Shown piece by piece: positions 16,125 through 25,732 of a stretch of 64,000 nt of DNA (position 1 is its first letter; the number at the start of each line of letters is the position of its first letter). Under the pieces are notes generated by a model. It saw only the letters and a program-made list of their open reading frames with translations. It searched no databases and was not told the DNA's origin. This DNA comes from Chitinophaga arvensicola (GTDB lineage Bacteria > Bacteroidota > Bacteroidia > Chitinophagales > Chitinophagaceae). The stretch is from positions 496,001 to 560,000 of the forward strand of contig NZ_FOJG01000002.1 of NCBI RefSeq assembly GCF_900110835.1, read 5' to 3'. A program made the translations under genes and the position numbers.

Positions 16125-16916
16125 ATGAAAGATTTTGATCCACAGCTTGTATTGGAAGATGTAGATGCCATCCCGGAATCCGCATACATATGGCACTGGA
16201 AAACGGAACATCACTTTTCCTATCATAAGCATAACAAAGGACAGCTCACCTATGTTGAAGGGGGCGCGGCTTTTTTATACACAAAAGATAAAACCTACTT
16301 CCTGCCTGCCCGGCATTATATGTGGGTACCGGCGGGGGTAGAACACTATTTTCAGCATCGCTACCCGGCCAACTATATCCGCACCATCTACTTCTTCAGT
16401 GAGCCGGAGGATCAGGAAGATCCATTCTATACAAAAACGGGCATCTACCCTGTCAGTAACCTGTTACTGGAGATGATCCTCCATACCGCTTCCTGGGATG
16501 GCGATGTCCTCCCGGATGATAAACGCTTTGTATTTATCAAAGCCATCAAATACATGCTGCCGTCGATCAGTTCTGTGCCGCTTCCTATTACACTGCCTAC
16601 TACTGATAATCCAAGATTGCAACCCGTATTGAAATACATCCAGGAGAACCTGGCGGAGCCGCTTACCCTGGAAACCGTGGGGCATGAATTCAGCTACAGT
16701 GAACGCACGCTGACAAGGCTTTTCAGATCAACCATGGATATATCGTTCTTCCAATACCTGAAACTGGCCAGAATGATCAAAGCCATGGGCTACCTGCTGG
16801 AAACAGAGAAAACGATTAACGAAATAGCATGGGATACCGGCTACAACAGCGTTTCAGCATTCAGCAATACCTTCTTTAAACTGGTGGGGCGCCGGCCGAG
16901 CGATTTTCAGCCCTGA
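16125..16916 (+). CDS. AraC family regulator of the efflux operon
   Basis: A 263-residue regulator with an N-terminal cupin sensing domain (about 20-110, with FSYHKHNKGQL and PAGVEHYF). The C-terminal AraC domain (about 165-263) holds LTLETVGHEFSYSERTLTRL and INEIAWDTGYNSVSAFSNTF. Divergent placement from the EmrA/EmrB/TolC genes suggests that it controls them in response to a small molecule. It is of the shorter cupin type and not close to the other two AraC proteins of the window. Confidence 0.88.
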   Translation: MKDFDPQLVLEDVDAIPESAYIWHWKTEHHFSYHKHNKGQLTYVEGGAAFLYTKDKTYFLPARHYMWVPAGVEHYFQHRYPANYIRTIYFFSEPEDQEDPFYTKTGIYPVSNLLLEMILHTASWDGDVLPDDKRFVFIKAIKYMLPSISSVPLPITLPTTDNPRLQPVLKYIQENLAEPLTLETVGHEFSYSERTLTRLFRSTMDISFFQYLKLARMIKAMGYLLETEKTINEIAWDTGYNSVSAFSNTFFKLVGRRPSDFQP

Positions 16917-16994
16917 TACCCGATCCGTTCATCCGAATGTGCTTGATTATTTGGGCCAATTGCACAATCTTTAAGCACAATCAAGATCTGATCC

Positions 16995-18533
16995 ATGAAT
17001 CCAACGCGTAAACAACCATGGCTGCCGCTCCTGCTGGCAGGTGCCATCAGCCTGCAGGCCACTGCACAGCAAAGGAATGTAAAACCAATTACCAGAGAGG
17101 ATGTCATTCCGCAAAGGTCTGTGACACTGAATCCGGATACCACCGTTGTTACCTATCATGATGTAACGGTAAAAGGGCAAAAGATTCCCTATAAAACAAT
17201 TGCAGGCTCACAACCGGTGTGGGACCAGGATGGCAAAGTACTGGCGGGTCTGTTTTACACCTATTACGAAAGAACAGATGTGAAAGACCGTGCGGCAAGA
17301 CCGCTGGTTATTTCCTTCAATGGTGGCCCGGGTACACCTTCCGTGTGGATGCAGATTGCCTATACAGGCCCCCGGCTGCTGAATATCGATGATGAAGGCT
17401 ACCCGGTACAACCCTATGGCATACACGAAAATCCGGAAACCATCCTGGATATAGCGGATATCATTTACATAGATCCCGCCAACACCGGCTTTTCCCGGAT
17501 CATCGGGAAAGATGTGCCCCGTGAGAAATTCTTTGGGGTCAATGCAGATATCAGGTACCTGGCAGAATGGATCAATACTTTTGTGTCACGTCAGAACAGG
17601 TGGGCATCTCCCAAATACCTGATCGGTGAAAGCTACGGTACTACCCGTGTGTCCGGCCTCGCACTTGAACTACAGAATGCACAATGGATGTACCTGAATG
17701 GGGTGATCCTCGTGTCCCCTACCGATTTGGGCATTTCCCGTAACGGCCCTGTGGACGCAGCTTTGAGGCTGCCATATTTTGCTGCAACAGCATGGTATCA
17801 CAAAATGCTGCCGCCGGATCTGCAACAGAAAGACCTTACCGCCGTGTTGCCTGAGGTAGAAAACTTTACTATTCATGAACTGATCCCTGCTATCAGTCAG
17901 GGTGGCTTCCTGGAAAATCAGCAAAGAAAAAATATTGCGGCAAAGATGGCCCGCTATTCAGGTTTGTCGGAAAAAGTGATCCTGCAGCATAACCTCGATG
18001 TGCCACCAGGCTTCTTCTGGAAAGAACTCCTACGGGATAAAGGCTTCACCGTTGGCCGGCTCGATTCACGCTACCGGGGCCTCGACCGGGAAGATGCAGG
18101 CAACGGACCCGACTACAACGCCGAGCTTACTTCGTGGCTACATGCGTTTACCCCTGCCATCAACATCTACCTGAGAGAAGAACTGAAGTTTAATACAGAT
18201 CTAAAATACATGATGTTTGGCCCGGTGCATCCCTGGGATAAAAACGGCGATAACACCGGCGAAAATCTCCGTGAGGCGATGGCCGCCAACCCTTACCTGC
18301 ATGTCATGATCCAATCCGGTTACTATGATGGCGCCTGCGATTATTTCAATGCCAAATACAGCATGTGGCAAATGGATCCCGGTGGCCGGCTGAAAGACCG
18401 CCTTTCCTGGCATGGCTATCGCAGCGGGCATATGATGTACCTGCGGAAAGATGACCTGGCTACCGGCAATAATGATATTAGGGAATTTATCCGGGCCTCC
18501 TTACCTAAGGCAGGTCAGGCAGCGAAATACTGA
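16995..18533 (+). CDS. Serine carboxypeptidase-like S10 family peptidase
   Basis: A 512-residue exported peptidase. A signal peptide (about 1-25, ending in ATAQQ) leads into an alpha/beta hydrolase core. FNGGPGTPSVW provides the oxyanion region. The probable triad is Ser213 in GESYG, Asp445 in SGYYDGAC and His479 in SGHMMY, by alignment in mind with carboxypeptidase Y. S10-like enzymes of this bacterial group are annotated as carboxypeptidases, but substrates are mostly unknown. It is a single gene followed by a bidirectional terminator. Confidence 0.88.
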   Translation: MNPTRKQPWLPLLLAGAISLQATAQQRNVKPITREDVIPQRSVTLNPDTTVVTYHDVTVKGQKIPYKTIAGSQPVWDQDGKVLAGLFYTYYERTDVKDRAARPLVISFNGGPGTPSVWMQIAYTGPRLLNIDDEGYPVQPYGIHENPETILDIADIIYIDPANTGFSRIIGKDVPREKFFGVNADIRYLAEWINTFVSRQNRWASPKYLIGESYGTTRVSGLALELQNAQWMYLNGVILVSPTDLGISRNGPVDAALRLPYFAATAWYHKMLPPDLQQKDLTAVLPEVENFTIHELIPAISQGGFLENQQRKNIAAKMARYSGLSEKVILQHNLDVPPGFFWKELLRDKGFTVGRLDSRYRGLDREDAGNGPDYNAELTSWLHAFTPAINIYLREELKFNTDLKYMMFGPVHPWDKNGDNTGENLREAMAANPYLHVMIQSGYYDGACDYFNAKYSMWQMDPGGRLKDRLSWHGYRSGHMMYLRKDDLATGNNDIREFIRASLPKAGQAAKY

Positions 18534-18590
18534 TTAAGGTAGATGAGCATCGCTCTGATAACGCCGCTCTCCGCTCCGATAGGCGTATAA

Positions 18591-18631
18591 TAAAAAAGGC
18601 AGCAGTGACCGGCGTCGCTGCTGCTTTTTTT
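18591..18631. terminator. Bidirectional rho-independent terminator
   Basis: GCAGCAG (18599-18605) pairs with CTGCTGC (18618-18624), flanked by AAAAAA on the left and TTTTTTT on the right. It separates the convergent S10 peptidase and outer-membrane barrel genes. Confidence 0.8.
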
Positions 18632-18647
18632 ATTGACAAAGGCATTG

Positions 18648-19442
18648 TTATATCTTATAAGCTACACCCAGCGTCAGGTAAATATTATACATCGGAAAAG
18701 ACATTCCTTTGAAATCGCCGGGAAATATCGGACGTAATCCCCAATTGAGGTTGCCGTCGATGCTCAGCCGCTTGCCTACACGGTAAGCTGCGCCTCCCTG
18801 TAATCCACAGTCAAATGAACGCACTTCCGTACCAAAATCAAAGGTCGCTTCTGTGATGATGATCTTCTCACCCAGTGAACCGCCGTTGCGGATATATCCG
18901 TCGGATACGGTACCGTAGAAGTTAGAGCTGAACAACCAGGCCACGTAACCACCGAGGTTAAAACGCCATCTGTCGTTTGGGGTAAATACAGCGCTTATCG
19001 GGAAAGATACGTACGCATTGCGCACGGTAGTCTGGTTTTTACCGGTAAAATCCCCTTCAAAACGACCACCATCATCGGTGGTAATGATGGTAGGGAAATA
19101 CTGTACTTCATCTTTCGTGCCCATGCCTTTGTAGTCAAGCTTTACGGCTACAGCAGCGCCCCACTTTCTGGTGGCACGGTAAGATAATTCATATCCCAGG
19201 GAAGGAGAAAATTCCGGCCAGTAGCCGTTGATCTTACGAATGGTATTAGGTAAGCCAACCGGTGCTGTAGCACCGAAGTTGAAACCCGCCAGGATGCGAT
19301 GTTCCAGCATTGGTTTGAAATCATCCGTTTTCGTTTGTCCTTGTCCGTTATCCTGTGCAAATAACTGAGTGGTAGCCATCAGCATACCCAGCATCAGTCC
19401 TGATATTTTTATATTCATGAGCTGCATTGATCTTTTATTCAT
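18648..19442 (-). CDS. Outer membrane beta-barrel protein (porin family)
   Basis: 264 residues with a signal peptide ending near LFAQ and repeated amphipathic strands ending in an aromatic or Tyr-containing C-terminus (LGVAYKI), typical of small Bacteroidota PorT/OmpW-like barrels. The ATG at 19442 overlaps the preceding PCMD gene by 8 bases. An internal ATG (MNIKISGLMLG) is an alternative that shortens the leader. Translational coupling implies a shared function with the PCMD lipoprotein at the cell surface. Confidence 0.8.
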   Translation of the reverse strand: MNKRSMQLMNIKISGLMLGMLMATTQLFAQDNGQGQTKTDDFKPMLEHRILAGFNFGATAPVGLPNTIRKINGYWPEFSPSLGYELSYRATRKWGAAVAVKLDYKGMGTKDEVQYFPTIITTDDGGRFEGDFTGKNQTTVRNAYVSFPISAVFTPNDRWRFNLGGYVAWLFSSNFYGTVSDGYIRNGGSLGEKIIITEATFDFGTEVRSFDCGLQGGAAYRVGKRLSIDGNLNWGLRPIFPGDFKGMSFPMYNIYLTLGVAYKI

Positions 19443-20511
19443 TTACGATTTCAATATTATCCAGTACCAGTTTGCTTCCTACTGCGCCCCTGTAGTGGTC
19501 TCCGTCTTTACTGGAGGATGCAATGATAGCCAGCATTACCTGTTCGCCCATGTTAACCACTTTGCCCGATAGGTTCTGAAAAGGAATATCGAAATGCGTC
19601 CAATCAGCCTTTGCGGAGCCATCTGTTAATATCGCGGTAGCGATTACGCGGTCGGAAGTCAGGATATTGGTAGCATCCAGTCTGCTTGTACCGCTGTACA
19701 ATACTGCATAGATAGAACACTCATCTGTTACACCTGGTACAGGTTTGCCATCTTTGCCCTGAAACTGTGCACCTGGCTGATATTTATAATAACCGGTAAA
19801 GCGTTGCGGCATACCTCTGTAAGGCTGACCGAATTGCGTACATTTCAGTGGGTTTTCGAGCAGGTAATCTGTTACGAAATTCCCCATAAATAAAGAGCCT
19901 GCAAACAGGTGGATACCCATCCAGCCTGATAAAGCGTTACCTGGCTTTGTTTCCATCACAGCTGCATACTTTCCGTCGTGTGCGTCGCTGCTGACGTGCA
20001 ATGGAAAATCATTTATTTCCGTTACGCCTGTGATGGCAATACCAATATTGCCGGAGGCCCACAGATTGCGGCCGTCATCTGCCAGTGGGTTCACGTATTT
20101 CCAGGAAGCGCCTTCACTGGAAACGGTATCCCATCTTTCAAATCCAAATTTCCAGTTACCTGTTCCTACTACTCTTACGGTGTAGATTTTGCCTTTGCCA
20201 CCGGTAGCAGGTGTAACGGTGTATTGGGTAGTACCGGTGCTGTCGAACCGTAGTGTATCACCGGAAGCGGGAAATACCTTTGCACCATTGCTTACGCTGA
20301 TAGTGGGTACGATACCGTTCTTAAATGCACTATCGGTCAGGTATAAACGCACCTGGCGTTTTGTCTGATCAATAAAAACATCACCAGTCAACTGATTCTT
20401 TGGTACTGCGAATGTCGTAATGTCTGCTTCCGGGTTCGTGGGAGCATCTTTAATGCACGACTGTAGCAGGCCTAAGGAGGCCGCTATACAACATAGTTTC
20501 CGTAAATTCAT
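19435..20511 (-). CDS. PCMD domain-containing lipoprotein
   Basis: A 358-residue predicted lipoprotein with the lipobox LLQSC near residue 19. An Ig-like N-terminal domain follows (about 30-115, DVFIDQTKRQVRLYLTD), then the putative carbohydrate metabolism (PCMD, PF13201) domain (about 120-358) of jelly-roll type. It is strongly similar to the next gene upstream and overlaps the barrel gene downstream. Surface glycan binding or processing is the family expectation. The actual ligand is unknown. Confidence 0.8.
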   Translation of the reverse strand: MNLRKLCCIAASLGLLQSCIKDAPTNPEADITTFAVPKNQLTGDVFIDQTKRQVRLYLTDSAFKNGIVPTISVSNGAKVFPASGDTLRFDSTGTTQYTVTPATGGKGKIYTVRVVGTGNWKFGFERWDTVSSEGASWKYVNPLADDGRNLWASGNIGIAITGVTEINDFPLHVSSDAHDGKYAAVMETKPGNALSGWMGIHLFAGSLFMGNFVTDYLLENPLKCTQFGQPYRGMPQRFTGYYKYQPGAQFQGKDGKPVPGVTDECSIYAVLYSGTSRLDATNILTSDRVIATAILTDGSAKADWTHFDIPFQNLSGKVVNMGEQVMLAIIASSSKDGDHYRGAVGSKLVLDNIEIVNE

Positions 20512-20571
20512 TTTCCGTTCGATTTGTTAAAACCCTGCAAAGGTACGAAAGATGAATCCAGGATCCCGGTT

Positions 20572-21630
20572 TTATTGATGAATGACCTGCACACTATCCA
20601 ATACCAACCTGCTGCCGATTGCACCTTTATAACTATCTCCATCCTGACTGGAAGAAGCCACTATGGCCAACATCAGCTTCTCTGCCGCCGCATATGGCCT
20701 TACCTGCGTAAATGGAATATCAAAACGCGTCCATACTGCGCGGGGGCCACCATCGGGTATACTGGCCGTAGCTACGATCCTGTCGGAGGTATGAATATTG
20801 GTAGCATCTAATCTTGTCGTGCCCCGATATAATACCGCATATATGGAACAACTGTCTTTCATGTCCGCAATGATATTACCGGCTTTATCCTGGTACTTTT
20901 CTCCAGGCTGGTATTTATAATAACCAATAAAACGCGAGGGCTTACCGGCGTAAGGCTGTCCGAATTGCGTAGCCTTCAAAGGTGCAGCCAGTGCGCTTGA
21001 CGGATCAAATACGCCAACAAAGAGTGAACCTGCAAATAATTTTATACCGATAAGATTTGATAATGCAGTACCTGCACGTGTAACCAGTTCAGCGGCATAT
21101 TGCCCATGATAGGCATCTGTTGACCGGCGCAGCGGATATTCCAGTGGATCTTTCTTCACACCGGATAGTGCAATGCCCGGGTTGCCGGAAGACCAGAACA
21201 TGGTACCATCCTCTTCTACAGGATATTGGTATTTATCGTTATCGTTCAGTCCCCAGTTTTCAAAATCCCATTTCCAGGTACCCACACCTATCACTTCTAC
21301 GGTATACGTTTTCATATTACCGCTGGCAGAGGTCACCACATACTCATTCACAATGGTAGAATCAAATAGTAGGGAATCACCAGAGGCGGGCGATACCGTA
21401 GCCCCTGCAGAAAGCGTCAGCGTAGGCACTACACCGCTGTCGAAGGCAGCAGGTGTAAGATAGAGCATGATTTTCCGGTTGGCCTGGTCAATAAATACAT
21501 CTCCTGTCAGGTATCTCTTTGGTATTGTAAAGGTTTCAATATCAGCTTCCGGGTTGGCAGGTGCATCTTTGATACAGGCATATAACGAAACAATCAGCAC
21601 GGTCAGATAACACAGTTTATTTATTTTCAT
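20572..21630 (-). CDS. PCMD domain-containing lipoprotein (tandem paralogue)
   Basis: From ATG 21630 (MKINKLCYLTVLIVSLYAC) it has 352 residues with a clear lipobox. An ATG at 21672 would put a polar stretch before the signal peptide. The domain order is the same as in the neighbour (CIKDAPANPEADIETF, Ig-like, PCMD), so the pair arose by tandem duplication. It lies 60 bases before the downstream paralogue and probably shares its transcript. Confidence 0.8.
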   Translation of the reverse strand: MKINKLCYLTVLIVSLYACIKDAPANPEADIETFTIPKRYLTGDVFIDQANRKIMLYLTPAAFDSGVVPTLTLSAGATVSPASGDSLLFDSTIVNEYVVTSASGNMKTYTVEVIGVGTWKWDFENWGLNDNDKYQYPVEEDGTMFWSSGNPGIALSGVKKDPLEYPLRRSTDAYHGQYAAELVTRAGTALSNLIGIKLFAGSLFVGVFDPSSALAAPLKATQFGQPYAGKPSRFIGYYKYQPGEKYQDKAGNIIADMKDSCSIYAVLYRGTTRLDATNIHTSDRIVATASIPDGGPRAVWTRFDIPFTQVRPYAAAEKLMLAIVASSSQDGDSYKGAIGSRLVLDSVQVIHQ

Positions 21631-21755
21631 GCAGTTTCTGGTTAAAATATTACAACAATCCCCAGCAGTCAAAAGTTCAGTAATATTTATGATGGGGCAT
21701 CTTCTACAAAATAAATATCATAGTTCATATTTATCAAAATTATTATCATTGTAAA

Positions 21756-22271
21756 ATGGTTGACAAAGCGAGAATCAGGCGCATATTGATTTACGCGGCC
21801 AAATGCGTAACAGGCGTACTCATGGTGCTGGGATTGTCCCGGCTGGTAAATTATGATGATATTATCTGGGTACTGATTTCCGTGATGCTGGTGTTATCCC
21901 CGGATGGCTCCGATGCAGTAACGTTAGCGGTTACACGGATTAAAGCAAATGCGGTAGGTGGTGTTGTTGGCTTCCTGCTGATATTGTTACATCCCAATAT
22001 GATTTTCATGATGTGTACGGCAGTATTTGTGACCGTGGTCATCTGTAATTTACTCAACCTCGAAGCGGCTACGCGTACGGCATTAGCGGCTACCATTATT
22101 GTAATGACCCATGAAGCGGGGGAACATCTCTGGGATACGGCCGTGGCCAGGGTACTCTCCGTACTGGCAGGTTGCCTGCTGGGGTTGTTGATCACCTTCC
22201 TTTTTCACAACCGGTACACGAAGCAAACGGCTGAAATGATCCTTCCGCGACCTGATCGCGGCGGGGAGTAA
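21756..22271 (+). CDS. FUSC family membrane protein
   Basis: A 171-residue protein with about five hydrophobic spans, corresponding to one fusaric-acid-resistance/aromatic-acid-exporter-like membrane module. Full-length FUSC exporters have two such modules plus a cytosolic domain, so this is a half-size member that would act as an oligomer. It is upstream of a PAP2 phosphatase on the same strand. Transport function is inferred from family only. Confidence 0.75.
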   Translation: MVDKARIRRILIYAAKCVTGVLMVLGLSRLVNYDDIIWVLISVMLVLSPDGSDAVTLAVTRIKANAVGGVVGFLLILLHPNMIFMMCTAVFVTVVICNLLNLEAATRTALAATIIVMTHEAGEHLWDTAVARVLSVLAGCLLGLLITFLFHNRYTKQTAEMILPRPDRGGE

Positions 22272-22328
22272 GCGCAACAGATTCTCTTCAGAATCGGGTG
22301 ATACATTTGGCATCACAAGGAGTGATGC

Positions 22329-23159
22329 ATGAAGAAAATGATTTTCCCGGTAATAACGATATTAGGCGCCCTTACGGCTTCCTATCGTGCTGAAGCACAA
22401 CATCCCGATTCTCTGCCTGTCAGCCATGATACGGTTCAATTCAGCTATCCCCCGCAAAAAAGCGGGTTATCTGCAGTGTCAGATCAACGGTTTCACACGA
22501 CTGTTGCGGGTATTGCCGTTCCTGTAGCGATGATTGGCTATGGGGTGCTGGCGCTCCATAATCCTACTCTCCGTGATCTGAACAGCACTACCAGAGCGGA
22601 ATTAAAGGAGGATCACCCGCAATTCCATACCCATATAGATAATTATCTGCAATATGCCCCTGTAGCCGCCGTTTATGCGCTGAATGCTTTCGGTATTCAT
22701 GGTCAGCATAACCTGCGCGACCGGACCATTATTCTCGGCATTTCTGCGGTGTTGACGGCCAGTTCTGTAGAGTTGGTGAAAAGAGGGACGCACCAGGAAA
22801 GACCAGACGGCTCTGATAACCTGTCTTTCCCTTCCGGCCATACGGCCACGGCATTTGCAGCAGCTGAATTTCTTCGGCAGGAGTATAAAGATGTGTCTCC
22901 CTGGTATGGTGTAGGAGGCTATCTGGCCGCCACCACCACTGGTGCATTGAGGATGTACAATAATAAGCACTGGTTAAGTGATGTAGTGGCAGGAGCTGGC
23001 TTTGGCATCTTAAGCACAAAAGCCGCCTACTGGATGTACCCATTGATACAGCGGAAACTCTTTAAAGCGCCCGCACAACATGCTGATAAGGTGGTCATGC
23101 CATATTATAACCCTGAATTTCACAGCGCAGGACTAAGCTTTATATTCTTCCCACGTTAA
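22329..23159 (+). CDS. PAP2 family phosphatase, exported
   Basis: A 276-residue phosphatase with an N-terminal signal peptide (ending near AEAQ). The three PAP2 motifs are visible: KRGTHQERP, SFPSGHTATAF and HWLSDVVAG. It probably acts on undecaprenyl or phosphatidyl lipid phosphates on the periplasmic side. It follows the FUSC gene by 57 bases. A second PAP2 phosphatase lies at 24106-24750. Confidence 0.88.
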   Translation: MKKMIFPVITILGALTASYRAEAQHPDSLPVSHDTVQFSYPPQKSGLSAVSDQRFHTTVAGIAVPVAMIGYGVLALHNPTLRDLNSTTRAELKEDHPQFHTHIDNYLQYAPVAAVYALNAFGIHGQHNLRDRTIILGISAVLTASSVELVKRGTHQERPDGSDNLSFPSGHTATAFAAAEFLRQEYKDVSPWYGVGGYLAATTTGALRMYNNKHWLSDVVAGAGFGILSTKAAYWMYPLIQRKLFKAPAQHADKVVMPYYNPEFHSAGLSFIFFPR

Positions 23160-23595
23160 CATGATAAAAATATAGTATACCCTTCCCCTCAGCAACCACA
23201 ACGCTGCCTGATCCGCAACGGATATCAAGAATGCATATATTAATTTATTTTTGGGAATATTAACTTAAGACAATATGGGGGTTAACCCCTAAAGTTGACC
23301 TGGCTACAAACACCTGTTTTTGGCAATGAGGCAAAGTTGCGGGTTTCTATTGAGAAATTTTGTGATTTAATTGTTAACGTGCAAAAAAAAAGTTCATTTT
23401 TGCAATATTCCACGGAAAGAGCAGACTTGTGTTCAAAAAATAGTGCTTTTATTAACATGGGATTTACATTTACCTATGCTTTACCCTTTATTTTAGCGCT
23501 GTCAATATGATAAAAGCAAAAGCCCTCTGATCTGTAGCAACTCAAAATAAAACGCGTCCCATGTTTCATCAACCCTTCCTCAAAAGCTATTAACT
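23160..23595. other. Intergenic region with 12-bp palindrome
   Basis: A gap of 436 bases. The perfect palindrome GGGGTTAACCCC lies at 23277-23288 and may be a protein-binding site. An open frame of 71 codons at 23295-23510 has no start context or recognisable product and is not called. Confidence 0.45.
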
Positions 23596-24117
23596 ATGTA
23601 CGTTCCGGTAATCATTTTCTTTTTCTTTATGATCTGGTACATTCATTTCAGGACCCAGAGTTATCGCGGGACTTCTTTTAAAGAGAAGAAACTGAAGCCG
23701 ATGGCTGGTGAGGATGCAATACAGGCGGTGCGGATAGTGGGCGTTTCCAATAGCGTATTCAGTATTTCCAAATACCTGCGCAGTGTGAAAAACCTTTCTG
23801 ATAAACGGTTTATGACAGTGGCAATAGACCAGGTAATTACAACGACAATGGGCACTACCCATCAGGCCCGTTTGATTGAAAACCTGGCGCCTGGTGAAGA
23901 ACGGCGCCTCGGGCATACAGACCATGTACGGGAAGGGAAATACCAGATCTATATCGGCTATGAAATACTTTGGGCCAGGTACACCCCGGCACCGGAATGG
24001 CACAAAGAAAAGACTGCTGAGATGGCATCTCCCGCTGTACTTTATCACGAAATGCTCAAGCAACATCAGGACTCACTCATCAGGGAGATGGCCGAGAAGA
24101 AAGACCTATTGTCCTGA
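23596..24117 (+). CDS. Hypothetical membrane-anchored protein
   Basis: 173 residues. Residues 1-17 are a strongly hydrophobic anchor (YVPVIIFFFFMIWYIHF) and the rest is soluble, with a C-terminal helical tail. I recognise no family. Its end overlaps the convergent PAP2 gene by 12 bases, and it has no operon partner. Confidence 0.65.
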   Translation: MYVPVIIFFFFMIWYIHFRTQSYRGTSFKEKKLKPMAGEDAIQAVRIVGVSNSVFSISKYLRSVKNLSDKRFMTVAIDQVITTTMGTTHQARLIENLAPGEERRLGHTDHVREGKYQIYIGYEILWARYTPAPEWHKEKTAEMASPAVLYHEMLKQHQDSLIREMAEKKDLLS

Positions 24118-24750
24118 TACCGGCGCCGTTTTCGCTTTAAAAAGGCTGATCCAGACCATTGAAAAGAAAACCCCTAAACTGGCACCGGCCGTTACATCCT
24201 CCAGAAAATGCTGGCTCATATACATCCTGGAATACCCTACCAGCAATGCCAGGCCCAGGTACAACAATGACCAGTACTTATTTTTTGTATAATAAGAGAG
24301 TACCGTCGCCGCTGTAAAGGCGCAAACACTGTGGCCGGAAGGAAAGCTCCTGAAGTTGTCCAGTACCGCTACCCCAGGTACAAAATATATATCATGCAAC
24401 TGCGCCGCAAAATAACGATGCGGACGAGGGAAGCCTACCAGCGCCTTCAGACTGAAACTGATAGCTGACGTAAAAAGATAGGCGGTAGCCAGCATAGCGC
24501 CTTTACGCTTACTGATCAGCAGCAGTAGCAGGGAAATCAATACTGCCGCAGATACACTTCCCAATTGGGTGATGTAAGGGAATATCAAATCACCTGCAGG
24601 CGTGTGCAGCTTATTGATAAAGAAATAAGCCTGCTGACGCGTTACAATCATCCGTATGGAGAGCACCGTTAATACAATGACTATAAATGGCCACAGCAGC
24701 CATTTCACTTCCTGGTACACTCTTATAAATCTTTGCAGAAAAGCATTCAT
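24106..24750 (-). CDS. PAP2 family phosphatase, integral membrane
   Basis: A 214-residue protein with about six membrane spans, the typical layout of lipid phosphatases. Motifs are KALVGFPRPHR, SFPSGHSVCAF and SQHFLEDVTAG. A likely role is dephosphorylation of undecaprenyl pyrophosphate or lipid A-type substrates. The DinB gene ends 4 bases before its start on the same strand. Confidence 0.88.
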   Translation of the reverse strand: MNAFLQRFIRVYQEVKWLLWPFIVIVLTVLSIRMIVTRQQAYFFINKLHTPAGDLIFPYITQLGSVSAAVLISLLLLLISKRKGAMLATAYLFTSAISFSLKALVGFPRPHRYFAAQLHDIYFVPGVAVLDNFRSFPSGHSVCAFTAATVLSYYTKNKYWSLLYLGLALLVGYSRMYMSQHFLEDVTAGASLGVFFSMVWISLFKAKTAPVSGQ

Positions 24751-24754
24751 GTAT

Positions 24755-25201
24755 TCACGACTGGGTTAGGCGGCGATGATAATTGATCTGGCCAAGATGA
24801 TAATTGAGATGGGTGCTCAGGTGCACCAGGAAATGACCGGTAGACATTGTACCGGAAAAAACCTTCTCCGGATACAGGCTTTCCAGATCTTCCGCTGATA
24901 AACCTGCTATAACGGTCAGGATTATACGCCGTGTGGCGCTGATCAGCACCAGCAAGTCCTCCGTTGGAACATCCCGGTCGCTGAATTCCAGCTCCCTGTT
25001 GCGGATATACCCCGTTTGCCCCAGCACAGCACCTACAAAATGTTGCAGATTGCCACACAGGTGCAGGCATAACGTTCCCGCTGAATTCTTAATGCCGGGA
25101 GGTACCAGCCAGATACCCGCCCCGCTTTCGTAGGCGGCGATCTCCTCTTCCAGTTTGCTGAGATCCCGCTCAAATAAATTGATCAAAATTCCGGTAAGCA
25201 T
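24755..25201 (-). CDS. DinB family protein
   Basis: A 148-residue four-helix protein of the DinB/YfiT-like metal-binding group. His residues in LCLHLCGNLQHFVG and VHLSTHLNYHLGQ are placed as the usual metal ligands. Enzymes of this group include thiol-dependent transferases, but no substrate can be inferred. It is likely co-transcribed with MarR upstream (27 bases) and PAP2 downstream. Confidence 0.8.
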   Translation of the reverse strand: MLTGILINLFERDLSKLEEEIAAYESGAGIWLVPPGIKNSAGTLCLHLCGNLQHFVGAVLGQTGYIRNRELEFSDRDVPTEDLLVLISATRRIILTVIAGLSAEDLESLYPEKVFSGTMSTGHFLVHLSTHLNYHLGQINYHRRLTQS

Positions 25202-25228
25202 ATGCTAAAGATAGGAAAAGTGGAAAGA

Positions 25229-25681
25229 TCATCTTTTTATATTATTGTAAATATGTTCCAGTACTACCTGTGCATGCAGCAGGTCATTCCGGGAAATACC
25301 CTTCTCTGCCAGCTCTACTACAGATAACGCTAACGGATATACTTTCTCTTTGAGTTTCTTTCCACTCACTGTCAGCCAGATCCTTTTACTGCGCCTGTCG
25401 GTTTCATCAGCAATGCGTTTTACCAGGTTTCTCTTCTCCAGGTTGTCCAACAGCTTGGTCAGGCTGGCTTTATCTTTGCCTGTTTTGTCTGCCAGTTCCT
25501 GTTGCCTGCTGCCATCCTGCTCACCCCAGAGATATCGCAGGATAAAGTACATATCTGGTGTAATGTCCAGCCCGGCCTGCATAAAAACACTTAATAGCCG
25601 GAGCCGGTAAGCGGTATGAGTTTTAATAACTGCGCTCGCAACGTTCATGCGCAACTTCGCACTGATATCTGGTTTCGTCAT
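25229..25681 (-). CDS. MarR family transcriptional regulator
   Basis: 150 residues, the usual length. A winged helix-turn-helix spans about residues 50-110, with QQELADKTGKDKASLTKLLD as recognition region and a wing containing DETDRRSKRIWLT. It heads a probable MarR-DinB-PAP2 operon and is divergent from the ion-channel gene. A palindrome in the gap may be its operator. Confidence 0.88.
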   Translation of the reverse strand: MTKPDISAKLRMNVASAVIKTHTAYRLRLLSVFMQAGLDITPDMYFILRYLWGEQDGSRQQELADKTGKDKASLTKLLDNLEKRNLVKRIADETDRRSKRIWLTVSGKKLKEKVYPLALSVVELAEKGISRNDLLHAQVVLEHIYNNIKR

Positions 25682-25732
25682 AATATGGTTAAAGATTGAA
25701 CGATTCTGGTGTATGGAGTAAACAATAAAAAA

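Noticed and set aside
23295-23510. Open frame of 71 codons in the gap after the PAP2 gene
   Set aside because: No start context, no family and no coupling with neighbours.
24747-25070. Open frame overlapping the DinB gene on the same strand
   Set aside because: Frame-shifted shadow of DinB, which is clearly the real gene.
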